Assembly: GCA_028752905.1 (NCBI GenBank)
Contig: JAQNBH010000009.1
Span: 46,299,165 to 46,363,164, forward strand
Direction of reading: 5' to 3'
From: Cladorhizidae sp. MBARI D1340-BT2
Taxonomy: Eukaryota; Porifera; Demospongiae; Poecilosclerida; Cladorhizidae
Length of the DNA: 64,000 nt
Shown here: positions 21,854 to 34,432 of the stretch, piece after piece
How positions within the stretch are numbered: position 1 is the first letter of the stretch
Layout: every line of letters begins with the position of its first letter
The notes under the pieces: generated by a model
What the model was told of the DNA's origin: nothing
The model's input: the letters and a program-made list of their open reading frames with translations, nothing else
Database searches by the model: none
Position numbers and translations under genes: made by a program

Positions 21854-22274
21854 CTGCAAGTGTGGAAGACATAGAAATTGCCATTTGAAAGAGAGCAACA
21901 AAATAACAACACAGCACAACCCAGACAAGTAAACCACATCATTGGTGCAGCTGCACTAGCATAGGACTCAAATGCTATGCACTGTGATAATATTCTGTTC
22001 TGTACACATGTTAGAGAAGGTCTGACTTCTTACCCAAGTTCTTGTTTGTGTCTTGAGGTACCATGTGTGGATATAACATTTACTGTAAATCTGGAATTTT
22101 TCATTGTTGATAAATTTTCGCTGTCCTACTGACCTACAAAAATTAAAAATGGGTAATTATTTAAATGAGAAAATTATGTATTAGCTGGCTCATGCACACA
22201 TGCAGGTGGGGGGAAGAGAGTAGAAGTGCTGAAAAATATCTCTCTCTCAAGATATTTGAAGTAGAAGTAAGTGA

Positions 22275-22437
22275 AGACAGTTTTGACAATTTCCTAGGTA
22301 AGTGTCCAATATGGATGGCATCTTTTTTCACCACTAGTTACTGCATAGTAATATCTTTGTCAATTGCTCTCTTTCATAATCCCTAAATGGTTGGTTTCCA
22401 TATAGCTCTATAAACATGATAGCCTCTTTCAAGAATG
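22275..22437 (-). pseudogene. HIRAN-like coding relic (U3)
   Basis: Same broken segment as at 8831-8993, upstream of gene 3. Confidence 0.5.
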
Positions 22438-23093
22438 GCCTAGTAATGTCATCCATAGCTTGTCAACAGGTTTCTCTTCAGGAGTCAATTGCGCATTGTC
22501 TCACAGTCAGTCGCACCAGTAAAAAATTATCCGTAGATAACGAGTGCTATGTTTTGACACAAAATATTTTCTTACAGATTAATTTTAAACGCGAAGTATT
22601 CCACATTTACGGTATTAACTATTGCTAAGCACTGAGAGTGTATTCACTCCTATATACCACAAACACAAGTTAAGTTGAGGGTCAATTCACTTCTAATTTT
22701 GTAATCAAGTTGCAGAAAACGAACACAAATAAAGTATTGTTAGTCTTATGAGGTTTCTTTAATAAACACCCCCTCAATCTTGCTCACCCCCAATATAACA
22801 GAGACACTATGAACTGGGCCTTGAATAAAGAGTTTGGGAACCACTGGTATATATACTTGTTAGAAATAAATCCAGATACTAGACAATGGATAACGTTAAC
22901 AAGCAACAAATGTTAGCGAATTTTATGTTGTACACTGAATCATATTACTTTCTACCTGCTATGTTCATCCAATAATATGGTAGCTCGTCACGTGTTTAGA
23001 TAGAGACAGATGTGGTAGCTTTTATTGAGTTAGGTGTACACTCAAACCATAGCATTGCAGCTATGAACCACCTTAAGCCATCTGGTGCAGAGA

Positions 23094-26000
23094 CTATTGA
23101 AGTGTCTTATTGCTGACAGACCACAGCCAAGAAAAATCGGATGGTATAAGTGGGTAAACCATAGCTGCTAATGCCAGTGTGGCTGAAGCAATGGATACCA
23201 AAGCTGAGAGAAACTGAAAGAAAGTATAGACCACTACCATCATGATTCCCTCATCAAAGCAAAAATTGCTACACACCAGGAAATATTAACACAGGAGCTG
23301 TTTTCATGTTAACCAAAGATCTTGGTTAGTCTACAAGAAAACGCTGCCAAGAACTTCAAAAAGACCTCCAAAATAAGTAACTGCCACTAAAATGCGCTCA
23401 CTAAATATAATTGCTGTTTATCATATTTTTTACAGCATACGGTGGACTTGTCAAGAAAGCAACAAAACAAAATTGAGTGGCCCAACTGGTTGTGGCCTGT
23501 CAGGTACAGTCTCGTTTTTTTTAATTTATTTTATTTTTTTACGATTACATTGTTTATAAAATATTATTTGTTCTTATATTTGCATCATCTGAGATTTTAT
23601 GGCACTATGGATGTTAGTACCAACCAGTTAGTCTGTAGCAAGAAGCATAGGCCACTTACCTTTCATTACACACTGGCTAACTCTACAGAAATCGTGACTC
23701 ACCTTGTGCCATGGATTAGATAGCTACAGATATTTTTTTACATGGAGGTTTAAGAACAGCCTCTGGCAAACCTTAGCTATACATAAAACGGCTTGTAAGC
23801 ATGTTCTGTAGTCAAACAAATAGCCATTGCTGCCTACACGGATAATAAGAAGCCTTATATGTAGGCTTGCAATGCTACATAATGATGTTACTGAGCCTAT
23901 TTATAGGTGTTTAATTAGCAAGCCAACAAAATACTGACGTATTTTAACGTACAACATACACGGAACATAGTTTAACTTTCTGCACAAAATGTCTCCTAAT
24001 AAGGTACAAGCTAACCTGTAACAGAGAGTTCTGTAGTGGAGTTGATTGAAAACAGTCCATTCCTGACAGTGCAGGTGTAAGTTCCAGAGTCAGTTGCTTG
24101 CAGGCCACAAAGTTGAAGGAAAGTTAGTTTGAACTGTCCTCCACCACGAGCTAAGATTTCCTCATAGATTGAAACTAGAGTAGAGTTGGAAATAACCTGG
24201 CCATCTCTGCTCCAAGTGATGTCTACACCAGGCTGACCAAATCCCACGCATACAAGCAGAGAAGTCTCTCCTGCTCTCACAGAAGAATTGTTGGAAATAA
24301 CTGTTAACTCTAACAGCGAAGCAGCTAATATGGAGAGAAAAAAGAGGTAGTGTGCATGGGATCACAATTGCATCAAGGTAAACACTGATTTCAACAAAAG
24401 CTGTCCAATTTTGCTCATCACAAGTTAGCAACATGAACACAACCGAGTGATAATTGTAAGCCGATACACTCAAAAACAAGACATCAGTCACAAGAAATAT
24501 AAACAATGAACCACTTTGTTAAACATCATTTCTTTATTACTTGATTACTATTGCATACAGCTATATAGATGTAAAGGAAAACTTGGTATTTCCACATAAC
24601 TCCCATGGTATAAGACTAGAGGCAGTGATGAAGAGAAGGGGGAAAACTTTAAAAGAAAATTAGTGTAAGTTTGCCAAATTCTTGGACTTGTCATAGCACC
24701 AGGATTCACTGGCCCATACAGAACCCGAACCTAAAATAGAGATGAAATCACCAATTGGAATTACATAACTGAGGCGGTTAAATCAGCTGGGGAAATTCTC
24801 CAGGAATCTAGCAGAATTTACAGACCATTATGAGTTCAAATATTCATGGAGTTGGAGACTTCTCTATGAGAAAAATTTGCAAACATCAAATTGGAACTAG
24901 TCAAACCAACCACCCTCGGTGTCCAGAGAAGCCTCATCATATGTGCTGGGAACTGTCTGTTGCCAACCGATCAAGGTTCTTGGAGACCAGTATATAGCCT
25001 TTGCATCTTGATATATAACAGACACTGAATGAAATTATGTTAAAATTGAAAAGGAGGCTAGTCACAACTTGAGCTTGTGAACAATTCACTCGTAAATCCT
25101 CAACAGGGAGTTTACTGTTGAAACAGATCATAAACCACTTGTCCCTCTGCTAGAGCTGAAGAACTTTGATAGTCTTAGACCGAGAATCTTGAGATTCAAC
25201 TATTAGTGGATTGATCCATCTACATAATCATTCGTATTCCAGGAAAGGACCTAAACACAGCAGACATTTTGTTATAAAGAAACCATCTTATATCCCAGAA
25301 GTGACACAACAACGATGCGCAAGAAGCTAAACATATGGTGCAAGTCATCATTAACGATCTTCCAGAAAGTAAGGAGCAATAATTGTTCCTCCACAGTGAT
25401 CGACCAGTGTGGACTTGGGTGGCAAGACAAAGGTCAATGCATTAACACTGCCCTCAAATTGTAGTGGTCAGAACTTGGCAAGAAATAGGATGCATGGTGG
25501 GTAATCAGGGTATAGAGCAGTGCTGACTGTTAGCTTGAAGCAACATGGACATGGCGCCAATATATCTTCCACAAGATCATAAGCCAGGGATTGGAATCAA
25601 GCATGATAATGACCAAGCCCAGACTCGCAATTGGGAACACTGGGCAGTTCCTGGTGGGCAAGTGATTAAAATTGACAGATGTCTCAATTAATGGGCATTT
25701 GCCTAAAATAATGAATGGGCTGGTGCCTAAAATAATGGGCCGGTGCCTAAATTAATGGGCCGCTGCCTAAAATAATGGGCTGGTGCCTAAAATATTGGGC
25801 CACTGCCTAAAAGAATGGGCCTGTGCAAGAATGGGCTGGTGCCTAAAATAATGGGCTGGTGCCTAAATTAATGGCTGCTGCCTAAAATAATGGGCTGGTG
25901 CCTAAAATAATGGGCCGGTAACTAAAATAATGGGCCGGTGCCTAAAATAATGGGCCAGTGCCTAAAATAATGGGCCAGTGCCTAAAAATTTGGGACAGTG

Positions 26001-27477
26001 CCAAAAATAATTGGCCGGTGCATTGACCAAACGAAAATATTACACTTGGCCATTAAATCCCCAGAGCTCGTTTGATGCCATTCCACTTTCAAGGTCAGTT
26101 AATGCTTAAGAATGAACTGCAAAAAATACAGCCGACTCAAAGCAACCCCATCATTAAGCATAATCACTTGCTAAGTTGTTCACACATGCGCGTCAGGTTA
26201 ATCTAAAATAGTGTCAAATCCCCATGCAGACTACTTTTGCTACAGCATAACTATTGTAAACGTAAAACTAACATGATTACACTGTATTTCATTAGCGAAT
26301 TTAGAACTTGTGGTTGCTGACAAATAAAAATCTACTACCAATATTATCAAATTATAAAAATGGCCATAAATTATGCAGTTGTCACCCTTAGACATTAACT
26401 ATTCGCAAATAAAATCTTACGAGGGTTGTGGGCATCATTAAACTGACATATTAAACTGGCATATAATCTAAATGGTGCACCATCTAATTCATATGATCAT
26501 CTGTGTATTTGCAATGAAGATTGAAGCTATTTTGGTCCAGTTGGTGCCTTAGCTTTAGCTATTGTGTTCCTTAGATTATCAAAGTTATTTGAGTTCTCGA
26601 CTAAGCAAGTCTTCAAATCTATCTTTATCATAATTCTTCCATAACATCCTGATTGTGGCATGCAGCCAGCCTATTCTACTGAAAACAGTGTAATAGGCAC
26701 CTACTACATGGATGGAATGCTATATGCAAACACATGCAGTGACAAACTTTATCTAATACATACGTATGGCACATGTAGGGCCGATGAAGTTGACTTCACA
26801 TATGCACTCAAACGACGAGTCTCCAGAGACACAGCGGCCATTATTCTGGCAAGGATTGGAGTTGCACATATCCAGTTGGTGAACATAGAGATAGAAAGGG
26901 CGCACAACATAACCAATGACGTTTGTGGCCTTGCAGAAGTACGTCGCTCCATCCGCAGCAATAAGATCATTGATTGTGAGAGTGCTGGAAACATTCCCAC
27001 TTTGGGAGTCATCTGTAGTTGTGACTGCAGCTCTATCAGAAGTGATTGGAAGTGAGCCCTTCAGCCAGACTATGGTTGGAGTTGGGATCCCATATGCAGT
27101 ACATGTAAATGAAGATTGTTCTCCAGAGTTTGCAGTAACATTCTGTTCTCCTTCTTCCAGGATCCTGAGCTCTGTCATTGTCCCATTGTCGACTTTCAGA
27201 TTGATACTGACATTGAAATCACCAGCAGGGTGACGCACTCTGACTATGTACCTCCCTGCATCATCAGTGAGAACTAGCAGAATGGAGAGAGATCGACGAT
27301 CTTCTCCAAAGACCAGCCGACCAGAAGCTTTAATGGGCGAGTTGTAATTATCCTTGTACCAATCTATGGAGTTGGCCATCACCTCAGGAAATGCTGCTCC
27401 AACTGAAATTGTAAGCGTCACATTCTGCCCTATCACAGCTTCTATGGTAGCATTGGAAGTGGACACGGTAGGGCTTA
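23094..27477 (-). CDS. Gene 4: Ig-Ig-EGF-Ig-TM surface protein, short form
   Basis: Exons 26764-27477 (Ig1, Ig2, EGF), 24016-24324 (Ig-B) and 23094-23203 (TM, stop at 23094-23096). The predicted protein is the same as gene 2 at every difference I checked, including the Arg before AGETS and the tail WLWSVSNKTLQ. Poly(A) signal at 23021-23026. The leader again carries the in-frame TGA. Confidence 0.72.
24727..25617 (+). mobile_element. Decayed Ty3/gypsy pol fragment (U4)
   Basis: Same relic and same small deletion as in U2. Confidence 0.85.
25685..26021. repeat. 20-bp minisatellite (U4)
   Basis: Same copy order as U2, about 16-17 copies. Confidence 0.95.
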
Positions 27478-27898
27478 CTGCAAGTGTGGAAGACATAGAA
27501 ATTGCCATTTGAAAGAGAGCAACAAAATAACAACACAGCACAACCCAGACAAGTAAACCACATCATTGGTGCAGCTGCACTAGCATAGGACTCAAATGCT
27601 ATGCACTGTGATAATATTCTGTTCTGTACACATGTTAGAGAAGGTCTGACTTCTTACCCAAGTTCTTGTTTGTGTCTTGAGGTACCATGTGTGGATATAA
27701 CATTTACTGTAAATCTGGAATTTTTCATTGTTGATAAATTTTCGCTGTCCTACTGACCTACAAAAATTAAAAATGGGTAATTATTTAAATGAGAAAATTA
27801 TGTATTAGCTGGCTCATGCACACATGCAGGTGGGGGGAAGAGAGTAGAAGTGCTGAAAAATATCTCTCTCTCAAGATATTTGAAGTAGAAGTAAGTGA

Positions 27899-28061
27899 AG
27901 ACAGTTTTGACAATTTCCTAGGTAAGTGTCCAATATGGATGGCATCTTTTTTCACCACTAGTTACTGCATAGTAATATCTTTGTCAATTGCTCTCTTTCA
28001 TAATCCCTAAATGGTTGGTTTCCATATAGCTCTATAAACATGATAGCCTCTTTCAAGAATG
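27899..28061 (-). pseudogene. HIRAN-like coding relic (U4)
   Basis: Same broken segment as at 8831-8993, upstream of gene 4. Confidence 0.5.
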
Positions 28062-28717
28062 GCCTAGTAATGTCATCCATAGCTTGTCAACAGGTTTCTC
28101 TTCAGGAGTCAATTGCGCATTGTCTCACAGTCAGTCGCACCAGTAAAAAATTATCCGTAGATAACGAGTGCTATGTTTTGACACAAAATATTTTCTTACA
28201 GATTAATTTTAAACGCGAAGTATTCCACATTTACGGTATTAACTATTGCTAAGCACTGAGAGTGTATTCACTCCTATATACCACAAACACAAGTTAAGTT
28301 GAGGGTCAATTCACTTCTAATTTTGTAATCAAGTTGCAGAAAACGAACACAAATAAAGTATTGTTAGTCTTATGAGGTTTCTTTAATAAACACCCCCTCA
28401 ATCTTGCTCACCCCCAATATAACAGAGACACTATGAACTGGGCCTTGAATAAAGAGTTTGGGAACCACTGGTATATATACTTGTTAGAAATAAATCCAGA
28501 TACTAGACAATGGATAACGTTAACAAGCAACAAATGTTAGCGAATTTTATGTTGTACACTGAATCATATTACTTTCTACCTGCTATGTTCATCCAATAAT
28601 ATGGTAGCTCGTCACGTGTTTAGATAGAGACAGATGTGGTAGCTTTTATTGAGTTAGGTGTACACTCAAACCATAGCATTGCAGCTATGAACCACCTTAA
28701 GCCATCTGGTGCAGAGA

Positions 28718-31700
28718 CTATTGAAGTGTCTTATTGCTGACAGACCACAGCCAAGAAAAATCGGATGGTATAAGTGGGTAAACCATAGCTGCTAATGCCA
28801 GTGTGGCTGAAGCAATGGATACCAAAGCTGAGAGAAACTGAAAGAAAGTATAGACCACTACCATCATGATTCCCTCATCAAAGCAAAAATTGCTACACAC
28901 CAGGAAATATTAACACAGGAGCTGTTTTCATGTTAACCAAAGATCTTGGTTAGTCTACAAGAAAACGCTGCCAAGAACTTCAAAAAGACCTCCAAAATAA
29001 GTAACTGCCACTAAAATGCGCTCACTAAATATAATTGCTGTTTATCATATTTTTTACAGCATACGGTGGACTTGTCAAGAAAGCAACAAAACAAAATTGA
29101 GTGGCCCAACTGGTTGTGGCCTGTCAGGTACAGTCTCGTTTTTTTTAATTTATTTTATTTTTTTACGATTACATTGTTTATAAAATATTATTTGTTCTTA
29201 TATTTGCATCATCTGAGATTTTATGGCACTATGGATGTTAGTACCAACCAGTTAGTCTGTAGCAAGAAGCATAGGCCACTTACCTTTCATTACACACTGG
29301 CTAACTCTACAGAAATCGTGACTCACCTTGTGCCATGGATTAGATAGCTACAGATATTTTTTTACATGGAGGTTTAAGAACAGCCTCTGGCAAACCTTAG
29401 CTATACATAAAACGGCTTGTAAGCATGTTCTGTAGTCAAACAAATAGCCATTGCTGCCTACACGGATAATAAGAAGCCTTATATGTAGGCTTGCAATGCT
29501 ACATAATGATGTTACTGAGCCTATTTATAGGTGTTTAATTAGCAAGCCAACAAAATACTGACGTATTTTAACGTACAACATACACGGAACATAGTTTAAC
29601 TTTCTGCACAAAATGTCTCCTAATAAGGTACAAGCTAACCTGTAACAGAGAGTTCTGTAGTGGAGTTGATTGAAAACAGTCCATTCCTGACAGTGCAGGT
29701 GTAAGTTCCAGAGTCAGTTGCTTGCAGGCCACAAAGTTGAAGGAAAGTTAGTTTGAACTGTCCTCCACCACGAGCTAAGATTTCCTCATAGATTGAAACT
29801 AGAGTAGAGTTGGAAATAACCTGGCCATCTCTGCTCCAAGTGATGTCTACACCAGGCTGACCAAATCCCACGCATACAAGCAGAGAAGTCTCTCCTGCTC
29901 TCACAGAAGAATTGTTGGAAATAACTGTTAACTCTAACAGCGAAGCAGCTAATATGGAGAGAAAAAAGAGGTAGTGTGCATGGGATCACAATTGCATCAA
30001 GGTAAACACTGATTTCAACAAAAGCTGTCCAATTTTGCTCATCACAAGTTAGCAACATGAACACAACCGAGTGATAATTGTAAGCCGATACACTCAAAAA
30101 CAAGACATCAGTCACAAGAAATATAAACAATGAACCACTTTGTTAAACATCATTTCTTTATTACTTGATTACTATTGCATACAGCTATATAGATGTAAAG
30201 GAAAACTTGGTATTTCCACATAACTCCCATGGTATAAGACTAGAGGCAGTGATGAAGAGAAGGGGGAAAACTTTAAAAGAAAATTAGTGTAAGTTTGCCA
30301 AATTCTTGGACTTGTCATAGCACCAGGATTCACTGGCCCATACAGAACCCGAACCTAAAATAGAGATGAAATCACCAATTGGAATTACATAACTGAGGCG
30401 GTTAAATCAGCTGGGGAAATTCTCCAGGAATCTAGCAGAATTTACAGACCATTATGAGTTCAAATATTCATGGAGTTGGAGACTTCTCTATGAGAAAAAT
30501 TTGCAAACATCAAATTGGAACTAGTCAAACCAACCACCCTCGGTGTCCAGAGAAGCCTCATCATATGTGCTGGGAACTGTCTGTTGCCAACCGATCAAGG
30601 TTCTTGGAGACCAGTATATAGCCTTTGCATCTTGATATATAACAGACACTGAATGAAATTATGTTAAAATTGAAAAGGAGGCTAGTCACAACTTGAGCTT
30701 GTGAACAATTCACTCGTAAATCCTCAACAGGGAGTTTACTGTTGAAACAGATCATAAACCACTTGTCCCTCTGCTAGAGCTGAAGAACTTTGATAGTCTT
30801 AGACCGAGAATCTTGAGATTCAACTATTAGTGGATTGATCCATCTACATAATCATTCGTATTCCAGGAAAGGACCTAAACACAGCAGACATTTTGTTATA
30901 AAGAAACCATCTTATATCCCAGAAGTGACACAACAACGATGCGCAAGAAGCTAAACATATGGTGCAAGTCATCATTAACGATCTTCCAGAAAGTAAGGAG
31001 CAATAATTGTTCCTCCACAGTGATCGACCAGTGTGGACTTGGGTGGCAAGACAAAGGTCAATGCATTAACACTGCCCTCAAATTGTAGTGGTCAGAACTT
31101 GGCAAGAAATAGGATGCATGGTGGGTAATCAGGGTATAGAGCAGTGCTGACTGTTAGCTTGAAGCAACATGGACATGGCGCCAATATATCTTCCACAAGA
31201 TCATAAGCCAGGGATTGGAATCAAGCATGATAATGACCAAGCCCAGACTCGCAATTGGGAACACTGGGCAGTTCCTGGTGGGCAAGTGATTAAAATTGAC
31301 AGATGTCTCAATTAATGGGCATTTGCCTAAAATAATGAATGGGCTGGTGCCTAAAATAATGGGCCGGTGCCTAAATTAATGGGCCGCTGCCTAAAATAAT
31401 GGGCTGGTGCCTAAAATATTGGGCCACTGCCTAAAAGAATGGGCCTGTGCAAGAATGGGCTGGTGCCTAAAATAATGGGCCGGTGCCTAAATTAATGGCT
31501 GCTGCCTAAAATAATGGGCTGGTGCCTAAAATAATGGGCCGGTAACTAAAATAATGGGCCGGTGCCTAAAATAATGGGCCAGTGCCTAAAATAATGGGCC
31601 AGTGCCTAAAAATTTGGGACAGTGCCAAAAATAATTGGCCGGTGCATTGACCAAACGAAAATATTACACTTGGCCATTAAATCCCCAGAGCTCGTTTGAT

Positions 31701-33099
31701 GCCATTCCACTTTCAAGGTCAGTTAATGCTTAAGAATGAACTGCAAAAAATACAGCCGACTCAAAGCAACCCCATCATTAAGCATAATCACTTGCTAAGT
31801 TGTTCACACATGCGCGTCAGGTTAATCTAAAATAGTGTCAAATCCCCATGCAGACTACTTTTGCTACAGCATAACTATTGTAAACGTAAAACTAACATGA
31901 TTACACTGTATTTCATTAGCGAATTTAGAACTTGTGGTTGCTGACAAATAAAAATCTACTACCAATATTAAATTATAAAAATGGCCATAAATTATGCAGT
32001 TGTCACCCTTAGACATTAACTATTCGCAAATAAAATCTTACGAGTGGTTGTGGGCATCATTAAACTGACATATTAAACTGGCATATAATCTAAATGGTGC
32101 ACCATCTAATTCATATGATCATCTGTGTATTTGCAATGAAGATTGAAGCTATTTTGGTCCAGTTGGTGCCTTAGCTTTAGCTATTGTGTTCCTTAGATTA
32201 TCAAAGTTATTTGAGTTCTCGACTAAGCAAGTCTTCAAATCTATCTTTATCATAATTCTTCCATAACATCCTGATTGTGGCATGCAGCCAGCCTATTCTA
32301 CTGAAAACAGTGTAATAGGCACCTACTACATGGATGGAATGCTATATGCAAACACATGCAGTGACAAACTTTATCTAATACATACGTATGGCACATGTAG
32401 GGCCGATGAAGTTGACTTCACATATGCACTCAAACGACGAGTCTCCAGAGACACAGCGGCCATTATTCTGGCAAGGATTGGAGTTGCACATATCCAGTTG
32501 GTGAACATAGAGATAGAAAGGGCGCACAACATAGCCAATGACGTTTGTGGCCTTGCAGAAGTACGTCGCTCCATCCGCAGCAATAAGATCATTGATTGTG
32601 AGAGTGCTGGAAACATTCCCACTTTGGGAGTCATCTGTAGTTGTGACTGCAGCTCTATCAGAAGTGATTGGAAGTGAGCCCTTCAGCCAGACTATGGTTG
32701 GAGTTGGGATCCCATATGCAGTACATGTAAATGAAGATTGTTCTCCAGAGTTTGCAGTAACATTCTGTTCTCCTTCTTCCAGGATCCTGAGCTCTGTCAT
32801 TGTCCCATTGTCGACTTTCAGATTGATACTGACATTGAAATCACCAGCAGGGTGACGCACTCTGACTATGTACCTCCCTGCATCATCAGTGAGAACTAGC
32901 AGAATGGAGAGAGAGCGACGATCATCTCCAAAGATCAGCCGACCAGAAGCTTTAATGGGCGAATTGTAATTATCCTTGTACCAATCTATGGAGTTGGCCA
33001 TCACCTCAGGAAATGCTGCTCCAACTGAAATTGTAAGCGTCACATTCTGCCCTATCACAGCTTCTATGGTAGCATTGGAAGTGGACACGGTAGGGCTTA
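28718..33099 (-). CDS. Gene 5: Ig-Ig-EGF-Ig-TM surface protein, short form, frameshifted leader
   Basis: Exons 32386-33099 (Ig1, Ig2, EGF), 29640-29948 (Ig-B) and 28718-28827 (TM, stop at 28718-28720). Ig1 has RLIFGDDRRS where genes 1-4 have RLVFGEDRRS. The leader has no TGA, because the codon context is U7-like, but it carries the four-base GGTT insertion near 33190 without U7's compensating deletion. The hydrophobic leader MWFTCLGCAVLLFCCSLSNG is therefore out of frame with Ig1. Poly(A) signal at 28645-28650. Confidence 0.7.
30351..31241 (+). mobile_element. Decayed Ty3/gypsy pol fragment (U5)
   Basis: Same relic as in U2 and U4. Confidence 0.85.
31309..31645. repeat. 20-bp minisatellite (U5)
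   Basis: Same array as U4 except for one base change in a repeat copy (GGGCCGGTG for GGGCTGGTG near 31480). Confidence 0.95.
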
Positions 33100-33554
33100 C
33101 TGCAAGTGTGGAAGACATAGAAATTGCCATTTGAAAGAGAGCAACAAAATAACAACACAGCACAACCCAGACAAGTAAACCACATAATTGGTTGGTGCAG
33201 CTGCACTAGCATAGGACTCAAATGCTATGCACTGTGATAATATTCTGTTCTGTACACATGTTAGAGAAGGTAGCCTCACATATTTTGAGTCCGAGTTCTT
33301 GCCAAAGTTCTTGTTTGTGTCTTGAGGTACCATTGTGTGTGGATATAATATTTACTGTAAATCTGGAATTTTTCATTGTTGATAAATTTTCGCTGTCCTA
33401 CTGACATACAAAAATTAAAAATGGGTAAATATTTGGGTAAATATTTAAATGAGAAAATTATGTATTAGCTGGCTCATGCACACATGCAGGTGGGGGGAAG
33501 AGAGTAGAAGTGCTGAAAAATATCTCTTTCCCAAGATATTTGAAGTTGAGTAAG

Positions 33555-33718
33555 TGAAGACAGTTTTGACAATTTCCTAGGTAGCTAAGTGTCCACACCA
33601 CTAGTTACTGCATAGTAATATCTTTGTCAATTGCTCTCTTTCAATTGCTCTCTTTCATAATCCCTAAATGGTTGGTTTCCATATAGCTCTATAAACATGA
33701 TAGCCTCTTTTAAGAATG
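33555..33718 (-). pseudogene. HIRAN-like coding relic (U5), further deleted
   Basis: Same segment as at 8831-8993, but the centre is lost (GTAGCTAAGTGTCCACACCACTAG) and a short CTCTCTTTCAATTG duplication is present. Confidence 0.45.
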
Positions 33719-34432
33719 GCCTAGCAATGTCATCCACAGCTTGTCAACAGGTTTCTCTTCAGGAGTCAATCAGGAGTCAATTGTGCATTGTCTAACAGTC
33801 AGTCGCACCAGTAAAAAATAATCTGTAGATCACGAGTTCTACGAAAATATATTGACACAAAATATTTTCGACACAAAATATTTTCTAATTTTAAATGCGA
33901 AGTATTCCACATTTACGGTATTAACTATTGCTAAGCACCGAGAGTGTATTCACCTACCACAAACACAAGTTAAGTTCAGGGTTAATCACTTCTAATTTTG
34001 TAATCAAGTTGCATAAAACGAACTCAAATAAAGTATTGTTAGTCTTATGAGGTTTCTTTAATAAACACACCCTCAATCTTGCTCACCCCCAATATAACAG
34101 AGCCAGTATGAACTGGGCCTTAAATAAGTTTGGGAACCACTGGTATATATACTTGTTAGAAATAAATCCAGATACTAGACAATGGATAACGTTAACAAGC
34201 AACAAATGTTAGCGAATTTTACGTTGTACACTGAATCATATTAGTTTCTACCTGCTATGTTGATCCAATAATATGGTAGCTCGTCACGTGTTTAGATAGA
34301 GACAGATGTGGTGGCTTTTATTGAGTTAGGTGTACACTCAAACCATAGCATTGCAGCTATGAACCACCTTAAGCCATCTGGTGCAGAGACTATTGAAGTA
34401 ACTTATTGCTGACAGACCACAGCCAAGAAAAA

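Larger units (their letters stand above)
15067..22885. repeat. Array unit U3 (long form, no transposon)
   Basis: A 7,819-bp unit. From about 15380 rightward it follows U1 at an offset of 13,444-13,445. Left of about 15330 it has short-unit variants and the empty transposon site, so it is a mosaic. Confidence 0.95.
22886..28509. repeat. Array unit U4 (short form)
   Basis: A 5,624-bp unit, nearly identical to U2 (offset 13,444, then 13,443 after a small deletion in ACGAGGGTTG near 26420). Confidence 0.95.
28510..34181. repeat. Array unit U5 (short form, mosaic 5' end)
   Basis: Left of about 32500 it follows U4 at offset 5,622-5,624. Right of about 32900 it takes variants and indels of the U7 type, such as GAGAGAGCGACGATCATC, the four-base leader insertion and the doubled CACAAAATATTTTCGA. 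Confidence 0.95.
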
